Below, one piece after another: positions 20,275-29,116 of a stretch of 64,000 nt of DNA. The position numbers were made by a program, and so were the translations under genes. Source of the stretch: Endomicrobium sp. (GTDB lineage Bacteria; Elusimicrobiota; Endomicrobiia; Endomicrobiales; Endomicrobiaceae); the NCBI GenBank assembly GCA_031273925.1, contig JAISQW010000004.1, forward strand, positions 1-64,000, in the 5' to 3' direction. Under the pieces are notes generated by a model. It did not search any database. It saw nothing but the letters and a program-made list of their open reading frames with translations, and was not told the origin of the DNA. Numbering within the stretch: the first letter of the stretch is position 1; every line of letters begins with the position of its first letter.

Positions 20275-21639
20275 ATGACATTTTTTCAACATTTCATCTC
20301 TAAAATAGATTTATGTCTCGTTTTTTCTGTTTTAGTTTTAATATTTGTAGGTTTTATTACTATTTATTCTGCTACATATGGTAGTTATTATAAAAATTCA
20401 TTAAAATATATTTCAATACAATTAATAGCGTTTATAATAGGTTTTGTATGTTTTTTATTTTTTGTAAATTTTGATTATCAATATTATAAAAATTCATATA
20501 AAATAATATATATTATTTCTTTGATTATTTTATTATCTGTGTTACTTTTTGGATCAATTAAAAGAGGCACAAAGGGTTGGTTTAATTTTAGTTTTTTTTA
20601 TTTTCAACCTATAGAAATAACAAAAATAATGTTTATTTTATCTTTTGCTTCATTTATTGATATAAAGTCGACAGAAATTAAAAAAATGTCATTTTTTATT
20701 TCTGTTGCTGGAATGATTTTTGGACATTTACTTTTTATAATGATGCAACCTGATTTTTCTTCGACACTTTTTTATTTGCCTGTTAGTTTAATTTTTCTTT
20801 TTATAATAGGAGTTGAGTTTTTTTATATTTTATGTATAGTAATTTTCGGCATTTTGTCCATACTTGTTATGTTTTTCAAAATATTTTTGGATATGTACTT
20901 TAAAACATTCGACATTAGAACTTTTTGTGTTGATATTATAGATTTTTGTAAAACCGGACGTAACGCATTTTATATGATATTTACAATATTATTTTCAATA
21001 TTTTTAATTTGGCTTTTTTTATATAAATCAAAATTTAGATTTCCAATTATTTATATCGTAATTTTGTGTAGTACAGTATTTTTTGGGTGTATTGCTTCGT
21101 TACATATAGAAAATTCATTAAGAAATTATCAAAAAAAACGACTTATAACGTTTTTAAATCCAGAAATTGATCCAAAAGGATTTGGATATAATATAATACA
21201 ATCTAAGATAGCTATCGGATCAGGTAAACTTTTTGGTAAAGGATTAAAAAAAGGCACACAAACTCAGCTCGGATTTCTTCCTGAACAACATACAGATTTT
21301 ATTTTTTCTGTTATCTGTGAAGAAGGTGGTTGGATTATGTCTCAATCTACACTTATTTTATATTTCTTGATGATTTGGAGATCATTTGTTATAGCAAAAA
21401 CTGCTCGTGATAGATATGGATCACTTGTAGCACTAGGACTAGCAACAATGTTTACTTTTTATGTTATAATAAATGTTGGTATGGTAATGGGTATTGTGCC
21501 TGTAATAGGTGTGCCGTTACCTTTTGTTTCATACGGAGGGTCATCAATTATTTCGTCTTTATGTGCTGTTGGTATTTTATGTTCAATAAATGGCAAAAGT
21601 GTATACATTAATAAATCTAAAATTAGGATTCCATATTGA
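20275..21639 (+). CDS. rodA: Rod shape-determining SEDS glycosyltransferase RodA
   Basis: LGFLPEQHTDFIFSVICEEGG; VIPVIGVPLPFVSYGGSS; multi-TM. Confidence 0.94.
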   Translation: MTFFQHFISKIDLCLVFSVLVLIFVGFITIYSATYGSYYKNSLKYISIQLIAFIIGFVCFLFFVNFDYQYYKNSYKIIYIISLIILLSVLLFGSIKRGTKGWFNFSFFYFQPIEITKIMFILSFASFIDIKSTEIKKMSFFISVAGMIFGHLLFIMMQPDFSSTLFYLPVSLIFLFIIGVEFFYILCIVIFGILSILVMFFKIFLDMYFKTFDIRTFCVDIIDFCKTGRNAFYMIFTILFSIFLIWLFLYKSKFRFPIIYIVILCSTVFFGCIASLHIENSLRNYQKKRLITFLNPEIDPKGFGYNIIQSKIAIGSGKLFGKGLKKGTQTQLGFLPEQHTDFIFSVICEEGGWIMSQSTLILYFLMIWRSFVIAKTARDRYGSLVALGLATMFTFYVIINVGMVMGIVPVIGVPLPFVSYGGSSIISSLCAVGILCSINGKSVYINKSKIRIPY

Positions 21640-21681
21640 TTTTGCAGGTAAAAGAATAGTGGATAGTTATTTTTTTAATAT

Positions 21682-21710
21682 TTGCAAAAAGTTGTTAAAA
21701 AATGTAGAAT
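21682..21710 (+). promoter_or_regulatory. Predicted sigma70-type promoter of small lipoprotein gene
   Basis: TTGCAA (21682-21687), 17-nt spacer, TAGAAT (21705-21710). Confidence 0.5.
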
Positions 21711-21754
21711 AAACCCGCAGTTGGTGTGGGTAATTATTAAAAGGAGAAGGAAAA

Positions 21755-21931
21755 ATGAAGAAGTTTGTTGTGTTTTTATTACTAGCTGTGTTTGTTGGAT
21801 TTTCATTTATGGCTTGTGGTAACAAAAAGAAAAATGAAGAAGTTACTACTCAAGAGTCTTCTGAAGTCGATACAACAGTAACTCCAGAAGGGTCAACTGA
21901 GAATGTTTCTTCGACTACAACTAATAATTAA
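21755..21931 (+). CDS. Small secreted lipoprotein, 58 aa (absent from the ORF track)
   Basis: Read directly: MKKFVVFLLLAVFVGFSFMACGNKKKNEEVTTQESSEVDTTVTPEGSTENVSSTTTNN*; AGGAGAAGG RBS before ATG; lipobox F-M-A-C after hydrophobic signal. Confidence 0.8.
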   Translation: MKKFVVFLLLAVFVGFSFMACGNKKKNEEVTTQESSEVDTTVTPEGSTENVSSTTTNN

Positions 21932-21974
21932 TTTTTGGAATCACAAGAACGTTGTTTTAAGGCACAATCTTTAT

Positions 21975-22036
21975 ATCCCCCCTCTTATTATAAATTTATA
22001 AGAATTTTTTTATACAAAAGAGTGGGGGGATAGTAT
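21975..22036 (+). terminator. Long-armed hairpin downstream of lipoprotein gene, containing an internal AT hairpin plus T-run
   Basis: ATCCCCCC (21975-21982) pairs GGGGGGAT (22024-22031); inner TCTTAT (21983-21988)/ATAAGA (21998-22003) followed by T7. Confidence 0.6.
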
Positions 22037-22104
22037 TTTTGTGTATTATATAATTGATGATTATGTAATTTACATTTTATAAAATTTTTGATGAAATAAA
22101 TTAT

Positions 22105-22707
22105 ATGATAAAAGTTCCTGAAGTAAAAGTTAGATTTAGTGACTTACTTACAAGATTAGGTTATTTGAAGTTTAGAACAAGAGTTAATAAAAGAATAGTT
22201 ATTTTAATGGAAGATCTTTTGAATTTTGCACAAAAACTGATTAGACCCAAGGTGATGATTGCTTTTGAAAATATAGAACTAACAAAAAATGAAATATTTT
22301 TTGAAAATGGATATAAAATTAAAAGTAGTGATGTCGCAGCAATGTTGAAAAATAGTTTTAAAGCATATGGTATTACTGCAACTATAGGAAATATGCTTGA
22401 ATATAGAAGAAAGAAATTTTCACAAAATGGTAATATTTTTAATGCTTTAATATTGGATACAATAGGTTCCATTGCTGTAGAAGAAACTATAAAATTAGTT
22501 AATTTACAGATTAAAAATTATGAAAAAAAAAATAATAACATTCTTACAAAAAGGTATTCACCAGGTTATGGTGATTGGACGCTTGAATTTAATAAACATT
22601 TATTAGATTGGATTGGTGCGAATTGTATAGGTATTGAATTGAATGAATGTTATCAAATGAGTCCGGAAAAATCTATTTCAGCTTTAATAGGTGTAGAAAA
22701 ATTGTAA
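22105..22707 (+). CDS. Stand-alone cobalamin-dependent methionine synthase activation domain protein
   Basis: RYSPGYGDWTLEFNKHLLDWIGANCIGIELNECYQMSPEKSISALIG resembles the MetH activation (SAM-binding) domain; directly upstream of metH. Confidence 0.85.
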   Translation: MIKVPEVKVRFSDLLTRLGYLKFRTRVNKRIVILMEDLLNFAQKLIRPKVMIAFENIELTKNEIFFENGYKIKSSDVAAMLKNSFKAYGITATIGNMLEYRRKKFSQNGNIFNALILDTIGSIAVEETIKLVNLQIKNYEKKNNNILTKRYSPGYGDWTLEFNKHLLDWIGANCIGIELNECYQMSPEKSISALIGVEKL

Positions 22708-22732
22708 AATTAATTTTAAAGGATTTATTTCA

Positions 22733-25166
22733 ATGATAAGTAAAAAGACATTTTTAGATAAATTAAAAAATAAAGTTTTAATAATGGATGGTGCTTTTGG
22801 CACAGAAATTCAAAAAAAAAACTATCTTAACGATGTTATAATTCAAGAAGAATTAAATATCAAATTTCCTGAAAGGATAACAGAAATTTATTCTTCATAT
22901 ATAAATGCAGGATCTGACATAATTCTTGCAAATACTTTTGGAGCAAATTATATAAAATTGAAAAAGCATAAACTTTTAGATAAAGCTGATAACATAGTAA
23001 GATTGGGGATAGATTTAATAAGAAAAGTTTCTAATAATGTTATTGTTGCAGGTGATATATCTTCAATAGGAGAATATATAGAACCCTTAGGATCATTATC
23101 TTTTAATGAAGTTTATAATGCTTATGCGTTCCAAGCTTCTTTATTACAAAAATATAATGCTGACATTGTAGTTATTGAAACTATAACTGAAATAAAAGAA
23201 TGCAAAGCAGCGATTCTTGCAACAAGAGAAAATTTTTATGGTCCAATAGTTGTTCAAATGACATTTTTAAAAGATGGTGTCACTGTTACAGGTACGGATT
23301 TAAAAAGTTTTATAACAATGGCAGAAAGTTTGAGAGTTGATGTAATTGGATTAAATTGTTCTATAGGATCTCAAGACTCAGCTAATCTTATAAAAGTTTT
23401 ATGTGATAATACAAATCTTCCAATATCTTTTAAACCAAATGCTGGAATACCATCATTAATTAATCGTGAAACTTATTTTCCCTGAAACAAAAGAAGAATT
23501 TTTACAAGCAAGTTTAAAAGCATATTTTCATGGTGTTAATATGTTTGGAGGTTGTTGCGGAACAACTCCAGAATTTATAAAACTTCTTTCTAATAAATTA
23601 AGGAATAAACCGCCTATATTACGTAAAACTGTGGATAGGTATTATCTTTCTACAAGAACGAAAACTATTGACATAAATAAGCTTAGTAAACCTATATTTA
23701 TTGGTGAGAGAATAAATCCAACTAATAAAAAAAAATTACAAGAAGAATTATTTAAGTATAATTTATCTTCTGTAAAGGAAGAAGCTCGCTCACAAGTACA
23801 ATCTGGAGCTAGTATTTTAGATGTTAATGTTAGCATACATGATGTCAATGAAGAAAAACTCCTCATAAATGCTGTAAATCAAATACAAGAGATAGTTTCT
23901 GTGCCTTTGTGTATAGATTCAAGTAATTTTTGTGCCATGGAACAAGCAGTAAAAAATTGTACAGGAAGACCTATTATAAATTCTGTAAATGGCGAATATG
24001 AAAGACTTGATTTGATACTTCCAATAGCAAAAAAATATGGCACAGTTTTAATAGCTTTGACAAGTAATGATAAAGGAATTCCAAAGACAATGGAAGACCG
24101 ATTAGATATCGCAGCAAAAATTTTAGATTATTCATCTCATTTTGGAATAGAAAGAAAAAATATTATTTTTGATTATCTTGTTCTTGCAGTCAGTTCATCA
24201 CCTGATCAAGTGCAAGAGACATTAAAAGCAATGAAAAAATCAAAAATATTATATCCAGAATGTAAGCTTGTTTTGGGTATATCAAATATTTCTTTTGGAT
24301 TACCTTCACGTCAAACAATAAATTCTACTTTTTTAAAAATGGCTATAAGCGCTGGCCTTGATTTCGCAATTGTTAATCCTCATGAAAATTGGAATATAGA
24401 TAATCCTATTGCTAGAAATTTATTAAACAATAAAGATAAAGGTGCGGTTAAATATATTGAAACATTTGCATCCTTCAAAGAATGTAAATCAAGAACTAGT
24501 ACGAAAAAAATTACATTAAATCAACAACTTTATTATTCCATTTTAAATGGAGATAAAGAATCTGTATCTAACGTTTTGGACAGAATTATAAAATATATTA
24601 ATATCAATGACTTATTTAAAGTAGTGAATGACAATGTTCTTAAAGCATTAAGTGTTGTTGGAGAGAAATTTGCATCTAAAAATTTCTTTTTGCCACAAAT
24701 AATTATGTCAGCTCAAGCTGCTCAAAAAGCTTTTGTTACACTTAAATCTGTTCTTAGTAATAAAAGCAAAGAGAAAAAATATATGGTTGAAAACAAAATT
24801 ATAATGGCTACTGTCAAAGGTGATATGCATGATATAGGGAAAAATATAGTTGGAATAGTATTAGAGAGTTATGGTTTTAAAGTTATAGATATGGGTATAA
24901 ATGTTGATTCTCGATCAATAATAAAAAAAGCTGAAGAAATTAATCCTATTGCAATAGGACTTTCTGCTCTTATGACAACTACAATGTTAGAAATGGAAAA
25001 AATTATAGCATTGAAAAATGCAAATCATATTCCAACAAAGGTGATTGTTGGTGGTGCAGCCTTAACAAAAAAGTTTGCTGATGATATAGGAGCAGATGCT
25101 TATGCTAAAGATGCCATTGATGCAGCACTTTGTATTAATGAATTCGTAAAAATTAAAAATATGTAA
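22733..25166 (+). pseudogene. metH: Cobalamin-dependent methionine synthase (homocysteine, pterin, cap and B12 domains) interrupted by a frameshift: ORF A 22733-23485, ORF B 23466-25166
   Basis: ORF A KVLIMDGAFGTEIQK...GLNCSIG; ORF B GGCCGTTPEF, GERINPTNKK, VKGDMHDIGKNIV. The frames join seamlessly as NRETYFP/ETKEEFLQ by +1 at CCC-TGA (23480-23485). Status (pseudogene or recoded) undetermined. Confidence 0.75.
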
Positions 25167-25378
25167 AATGTAAAAAAAATTATTTTTTTAATTATAAAAG
25201 ATTAAAGTTTGAATGTTGTTTTGTCTTGTTGGTTGATTGTTTTTATTGTTGCCTTATGTTGTTTACGTTTTGTATGTCATTATGATAGTCATTAAGTGTG
25301 TATTGTACTATAGTTCATATATATATTATATGTTTTCTAGTACATTTGTTAATCTTGTTTTTAAATTTAAAAAAAAAT

Positions 25379-26005
25379 ATGCATGTATTATTAAAAAATA
25401 AATATCTCTTTTGTTTTATATTATTTTTAATAATATTATTAAGTTTTTTTATGAATAAAATTTTTATTGTAAAGATAAAAATTGTTGATGTTTATAATAA
25501 AACTAATTTGTCATTTTTAAAAATTGAAAACAGTGGTATTGATGCTATTAAAAATCAAAATAAATATTATGCAAATTCAGTATTCAAAAAACAAAAATAC
25601 TATACCATTAGAAACAATAACAGTATAAGTAAAAACTACTTTAATTTTATCACATTTTTTAAAAAAGCTATAGGTTTTTCTTCAATTGAAGAATTTAGTA
25701 ATCCAAACCAAAAAAAAATTGAAAAAGTTATAAGCATGCATAAAAAAGAATGTTTTAATAAAAGTTTAAAAATATTAAAAGAGATTGAAACATCAATTAT
25801 TTATAGAAATTATAATTATGGACATATTATAGCTTCCGGTTTTGCCAAAAAATTTTATGGTTTTTGTCTAGATTCAACAAAAGTTGGTATTTTTATAGAT
25901 AATATTGATATCTCAAAGAATCTTATAAAGATCATCATAGTATCTAGTAACAGTTCTTTAGCACATGAATTTTCAAATATATTTTTTAAAATGATTTTAC
26001 AATAA
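25379..26005 (+). CDS. Uncharacterised membrane-anchored/secreted protein (listed ORF begins 25298)
   Basis: MHVLLKNKYLFCFILFLIILLSFFMNK hydrophobic N-terminus, Lys/Asn-rich remainder; no family recognised. Confidence 0.65.
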   Translation: MHVLLKNKYLFCFILFLIILLSFFMNKIFIVKIKIVDVYNKTNLSFLKIENSGIDAIKNQNKYYANSVFKKQKYYTIRNNNSISKNYFNFITFFKKAIGFSSIEEFSNPNQKKIEKVISMHKKECFNKSLKILKEIETSIIYRNYNYGHIIASGFAKKFYGFCLDSTKVGIFIDNIDISKNLIKIIIVSSNSSLAHEFSNIFFKMILQ

Positions 26006-26063
26006 TGTTTTTTTCATACAACTTGTATTAAATATAATTAAAATTTATATGCCAGTTTGAAAA

Positions 26064-26345
26064 ATGATAAGTCTACTAAAAATTAAAATTCGTTATATTA
26101 TTTTCATAATTATCTTATTATTTTTAGCTGTTAACAAAAGTAATAGAATTCTTATTAGACGTTTTTTTGAAGCAAAAAAACTTGAATTATCAATTAAAAA
26201 TATTAAATATCAAAACAATTTATTAAAACAAAGAATATACTATATAGAAAACGAACCATTATATTTGGAAAAAATAATTCGTAGAGAATTAGATGTTGTT
26301 GCTAATGGTGAAATAGAATATAAATTTTTATTGAAAAAAAATTGA
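26064..26345 (+). CDS. FtsB/DivIC-like septum formation initiator
   Basis: Short N-terminal TM then coiled coil; ENEPLYLEKIIRRELDVVANGEIEYKF is DivIC/FtsB-like. Confidence 0.7.
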   Translation: MISLLKIKIRYIIFIIILLFLAVNKSNRILIRRFFEAKKLELSIKNIKYQNNLLKQRIYYIENEPLYLEKIIRRELDVVANGEIEYKFLLKKN

Positions 26346-26414
26346 CACATAAAATTATCTTTTTATATACTAATAAGTATAGTATGTTTGTATATCTGTA
26401 TAATAAGGGTTATT

Positions 26415-27377
26415 ATGATAATATTAACTGGTGGAGCAGGTTTTATAGGTAGTTGTTTTTTGTGGAAACTAAATAGTGAAGGAATAAAAGATATTTTAGT
26501 TGTTGATCATTTTGGAAGTGGAGAAAAATGGAAAAATTTGTCATGTAAAAATTATTATAATTACATGGAAAAAAATGATTTTTTAAATGCTGTCATAAAA
26601 AAACAAATTTTGAAACCTGACATTGTTATACATCTTGGAGCATGCAGTTCAACAACTTTTTCTGATGCAAGTTATTATATAAAAAATAATTATGAGTATT
26701 CTAAGATTCTTGCTTTATGGGCATTTGAATGTGGTGCTTATTTTATGTATGCATCATCTGCAGCAACTTATGGTGATGGTAAATTTGGTTTTGGAGATGA
26801 TTTAGAAACAACAAAAAAATTATCACCATTAAATATATATGGTTTCACTAAACATATGTTTGACTTATGGCTTATAAATAATAATTATATTGATAAAGTT
26901 ATTGGGTTAAAATTTTTTAATGTTTTTGGCCCGAATGAATATCATAAAGGCAATATGCGTAGTGTAATTTGCAAGAGTTTTTATGATATTTTAAAAAATG
27001 GGTCTATAAAATTGTTTAAGTCATATAATTTAAATTATTTTAATGGTGAGCAATGTAGAGATTTTATATATATAAAAGATGTTGTTAATGCAATGTATTT
27101 TTTTTTTAAAAATCCTTTAAAAAGAGGTATATTTAATTTAGGTACTGGTAAACCAAAAACATGGAATGATATTGCAAAATCAATATTTATGATACTTGGC
27201 AAAAAAGAAAAAATCAAATATATTGATATGCCAGATTATGTTAAAATAAAATATCAATATTTTACAAAAGCAAATATACTTAATCTTAGAGATAATGGAT
27301 ATAATGAACAATTTATGGAATTAAGGGATTCTATCGAAGACTACTATTTTTACTTGAGAAACGGATTTTTTTTATAA
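26415..27377 (+). CDS. hldD: ADP-L-glycero-D-manno-heptose 6-epimerase (start moved from 26388)
   Basis: MIILTGGAGFIGSCFLWKLNSEGIKDILVVDHFGSGEKWKNL; SAATYGDG; YG(F)TK active site. Confidence 0.92.
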   Translation: MIILTGGAGFIGSCFLWKLNSEGIKDILVVDHFGSGEKWKNLSCKNYYNYMEKNDFLNAVIKKQILKPDIVIHLGACSSTTFSDASYYIKNNYEYSKILALWAFECGAYFMYASSAATYGDGKFGFGDDLETTKKLSPLNIYGFTKHMFDLWLINNNYIDKVIGLKFFNVFGPNEYHKGNMRSVICKSFYDILKNGSIKLFKSYNLNYFNGEQCRDFIYIKDVVNAMYFFFKNPLKRGIFNLGTGKPKTWNDIAKSIFMILGKKEKIKYIDMPDYVKIKYQYFTKANILNLRDNGYNEQFMELRDSIEDYYFYLRNGFFL

Positions 27378-27408
27378 AAAAAATTAAATTTGCGGAGTAA
27401 ATACAAAC

Positions 27409-28392
27409 ATGAATCTTATTGACATTATATCTTCGTTTAGTGGAAAGGTTATTTTAGTTATAGGAGATGTGATGATTGATAGGTTTGTATATGGAAAAGT
27501 AAGAGGTGTTTCTCATGAAATATCAATACCTATTATAGATGTTATTAAAGAAACAGAAACAATTGGTGGTGCAGGAAATGTTGCAAATAATATAGTGGCT
27601 TTAGGCGGTAAAGCAATAATTGTAAGTGTGATAGGTGAAGATATAACTGGAGCGTTATTAATTAAGCTACTTCAACAAAGAAAAATTATTCATAATTATC
27701 TAATTCATGATTATCAAAGACCAACTACCGAAAAAACAAGAATCATATCTACAAATCAACAAGTTTTAAGAATAGATAAAGAAACAAAAAAAACACTAAA
27801 ACCATATATAGAATCAAAAATTCTTAAAAATATAGAAATATTGATAAAAAAAGTTAATGCTGTGATAATTTCTGATTATGGTAAAGGAGTTGTGACTTCA
27901 TTAATTCTTAAGAAAACAATTTTTCTCGCAAGAAAAAATAAAATCCCGATAACAGTAGATCCAAAAATAGAAAATTTTAAAAGATATAAAAATGTAACAA
28001 CAATAACTCCAAATGAAAATGAAGCAATTCAAGGTATGAAAGCAAAAAATATAAAAACTAATGATGATATAGTAATTCTTGGTAAAAGAATTTTAAAAAT
28101 ATTAAAAGCCAATTCTATAGTTATTACACGTGGGAAAAAAGGTATAACTCTTATTCAATCTAACGACAAAGTCGTAAATATTCCAACAAGAGCGAAAGAA
28201 GTTTATGATGTAACTGGTGCAGGAGATACTATTATATCTACTATGACTCTAGCATTAGCAGCAAACGCAGATTTATTAAATGCTGTAGAAATAGCTAATT
28301 TTGCTGCTAGTGTCATTGTTGGAAAGTTTGGAACAGTTACAATAACTCCTACGGAACTTATAAAAGTTATTGAGAGTTTTTATAAAAAATGA
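27409..28392 (+). CDS. hldA: D-glycero-beta-D-manno-heptose-7-phosphate kinase (PfkB fold; kinase domain only)
   Basis: GDVMIDRFVYGKVRGVSHEISIPIIDV...TIGGAGNVANNI; DVTGAGDT; no cytidylyltransferase domain in 327 aa. Confidence 0.9.
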   Translation: MNLIDIISSFSGKVILVIGDVMIDRFVYGKVRGVSHEISIPIIDVIKETETIGGAGNVANNIVALGGKAIIVSVIGEDITGALLIKLLQQRKIIHNYLIHDYQRPTTEKTRIISTNQQVLRIDKETKKTLKPYIESKILKNIEILIKKVNAVIISDYGKGVVTSLILKKTIFLARKNKIPITVDPKIENFKRYKNVTTITPNENEAIQGMKAKNIKTNDDIVILGKRILKILKANSIVITRGKKGITLIQSNDKVVNIPTRAKEVYDVTGAGDTIISTMTLALAANADLLNAVEIANFAASVIVGKFGTVTITPTELIKVIESFYKK

Positions 28393-29111
28393 AGATAGCT
28401 GTAATTATACCATCAAGGTATGGATCCAGTCGTTTTCCAGGTAAATCATTGATTTTAATAAAAGGTAAACCTGTTGTACAATATGTTCTGGAAAAAATTA
28501 AAATGTGTAAGAATATAGATTTTTTTGCAGTAGCTACAGATGATCAGCGTATTTATAATGTTGTTAAAAATCTTGGGTTTAATGCTTTCATGACATTAAA
28601 AAATTGCAAAACTGGTACGGATAGAATAGCTTTTGTTGCGAAAAAGTTTTTAAAAGATTATAATATTTTTATTAACGTCCAATGTGATGAATTTTTGTTA
28701 AATTCAAAGTCTGTTGATAGATTGGCGATTTCATTTAAAAATGATAAACATCTAGAATATGCAACTTTAGCTTGTCATATAAATAAACAATCTGCTATAA
28801 AAAATCCGAATATTGTGAAAGTTGTTTTTGATAAAAATAAGTACGCATTATATTTTTCAAGATTTGCCATTCCATACAATAGAGATATTAAAAAAATTAA
28901 ACATTATAAACATATAGGTATATATGGATATCAAAGGAAAGTTTTATTAAAATTTTCAAGAATTAGAATGTCTTCTTTAGAGATAGCAGAAAATCTTGAA
29001 CAATTAAGAGCTTTAGAAAATAAAATTAAAATAAAAATTATTGTTGTAAGAGATAATAGTTTAAGTATTGATGTTCCAGAAGATGTGCTAAAAGTTGAGG
29101 AAATTTGTTGA
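28389..29111 (+). CDS. kdsB: 3-deoxy-manno-octulosonate cytidylyltransferase
   Basis: AVIIPSRYGSSRFPGKSLILIKGKPVVQYV; ATDDQRIY; HIGIYGYQRKVLLKF. Confidence 0.94.
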   Translation: MKIAVIIPSRYGSSRFPGKSLILIKGKPVVQYVLEKIKMCKNIDFFAVATDDQRIYNVVKNLGFNAFMTLKNCKTGTDRIAFVAKKFLKDYNIFINVQCDEFLLNSKSVDRLAISFKNDKHLEYATLACHINKQSAIKNPNIVKVVFDKNKYALYFSRFAIPYNRDIKKIKHYKHIGIYGYQRKVLLKFSRIRMSSLEIAENLEQLRALENKIKIKIIVVRDNSLSIDVPEDVLKVEEIC

Positions 29112-29116
29112 TAAAA

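Noticed and set aside
23466-25166. ORF B of metH as an independent gene with its own start
   Set aside because: Its listed start (GTG at 23466) lies inside ORF A without an RBS, and its first residues continue the homocysteine-binding domain exactly where ORF A stops, so a frameshift is the simpler explanation.
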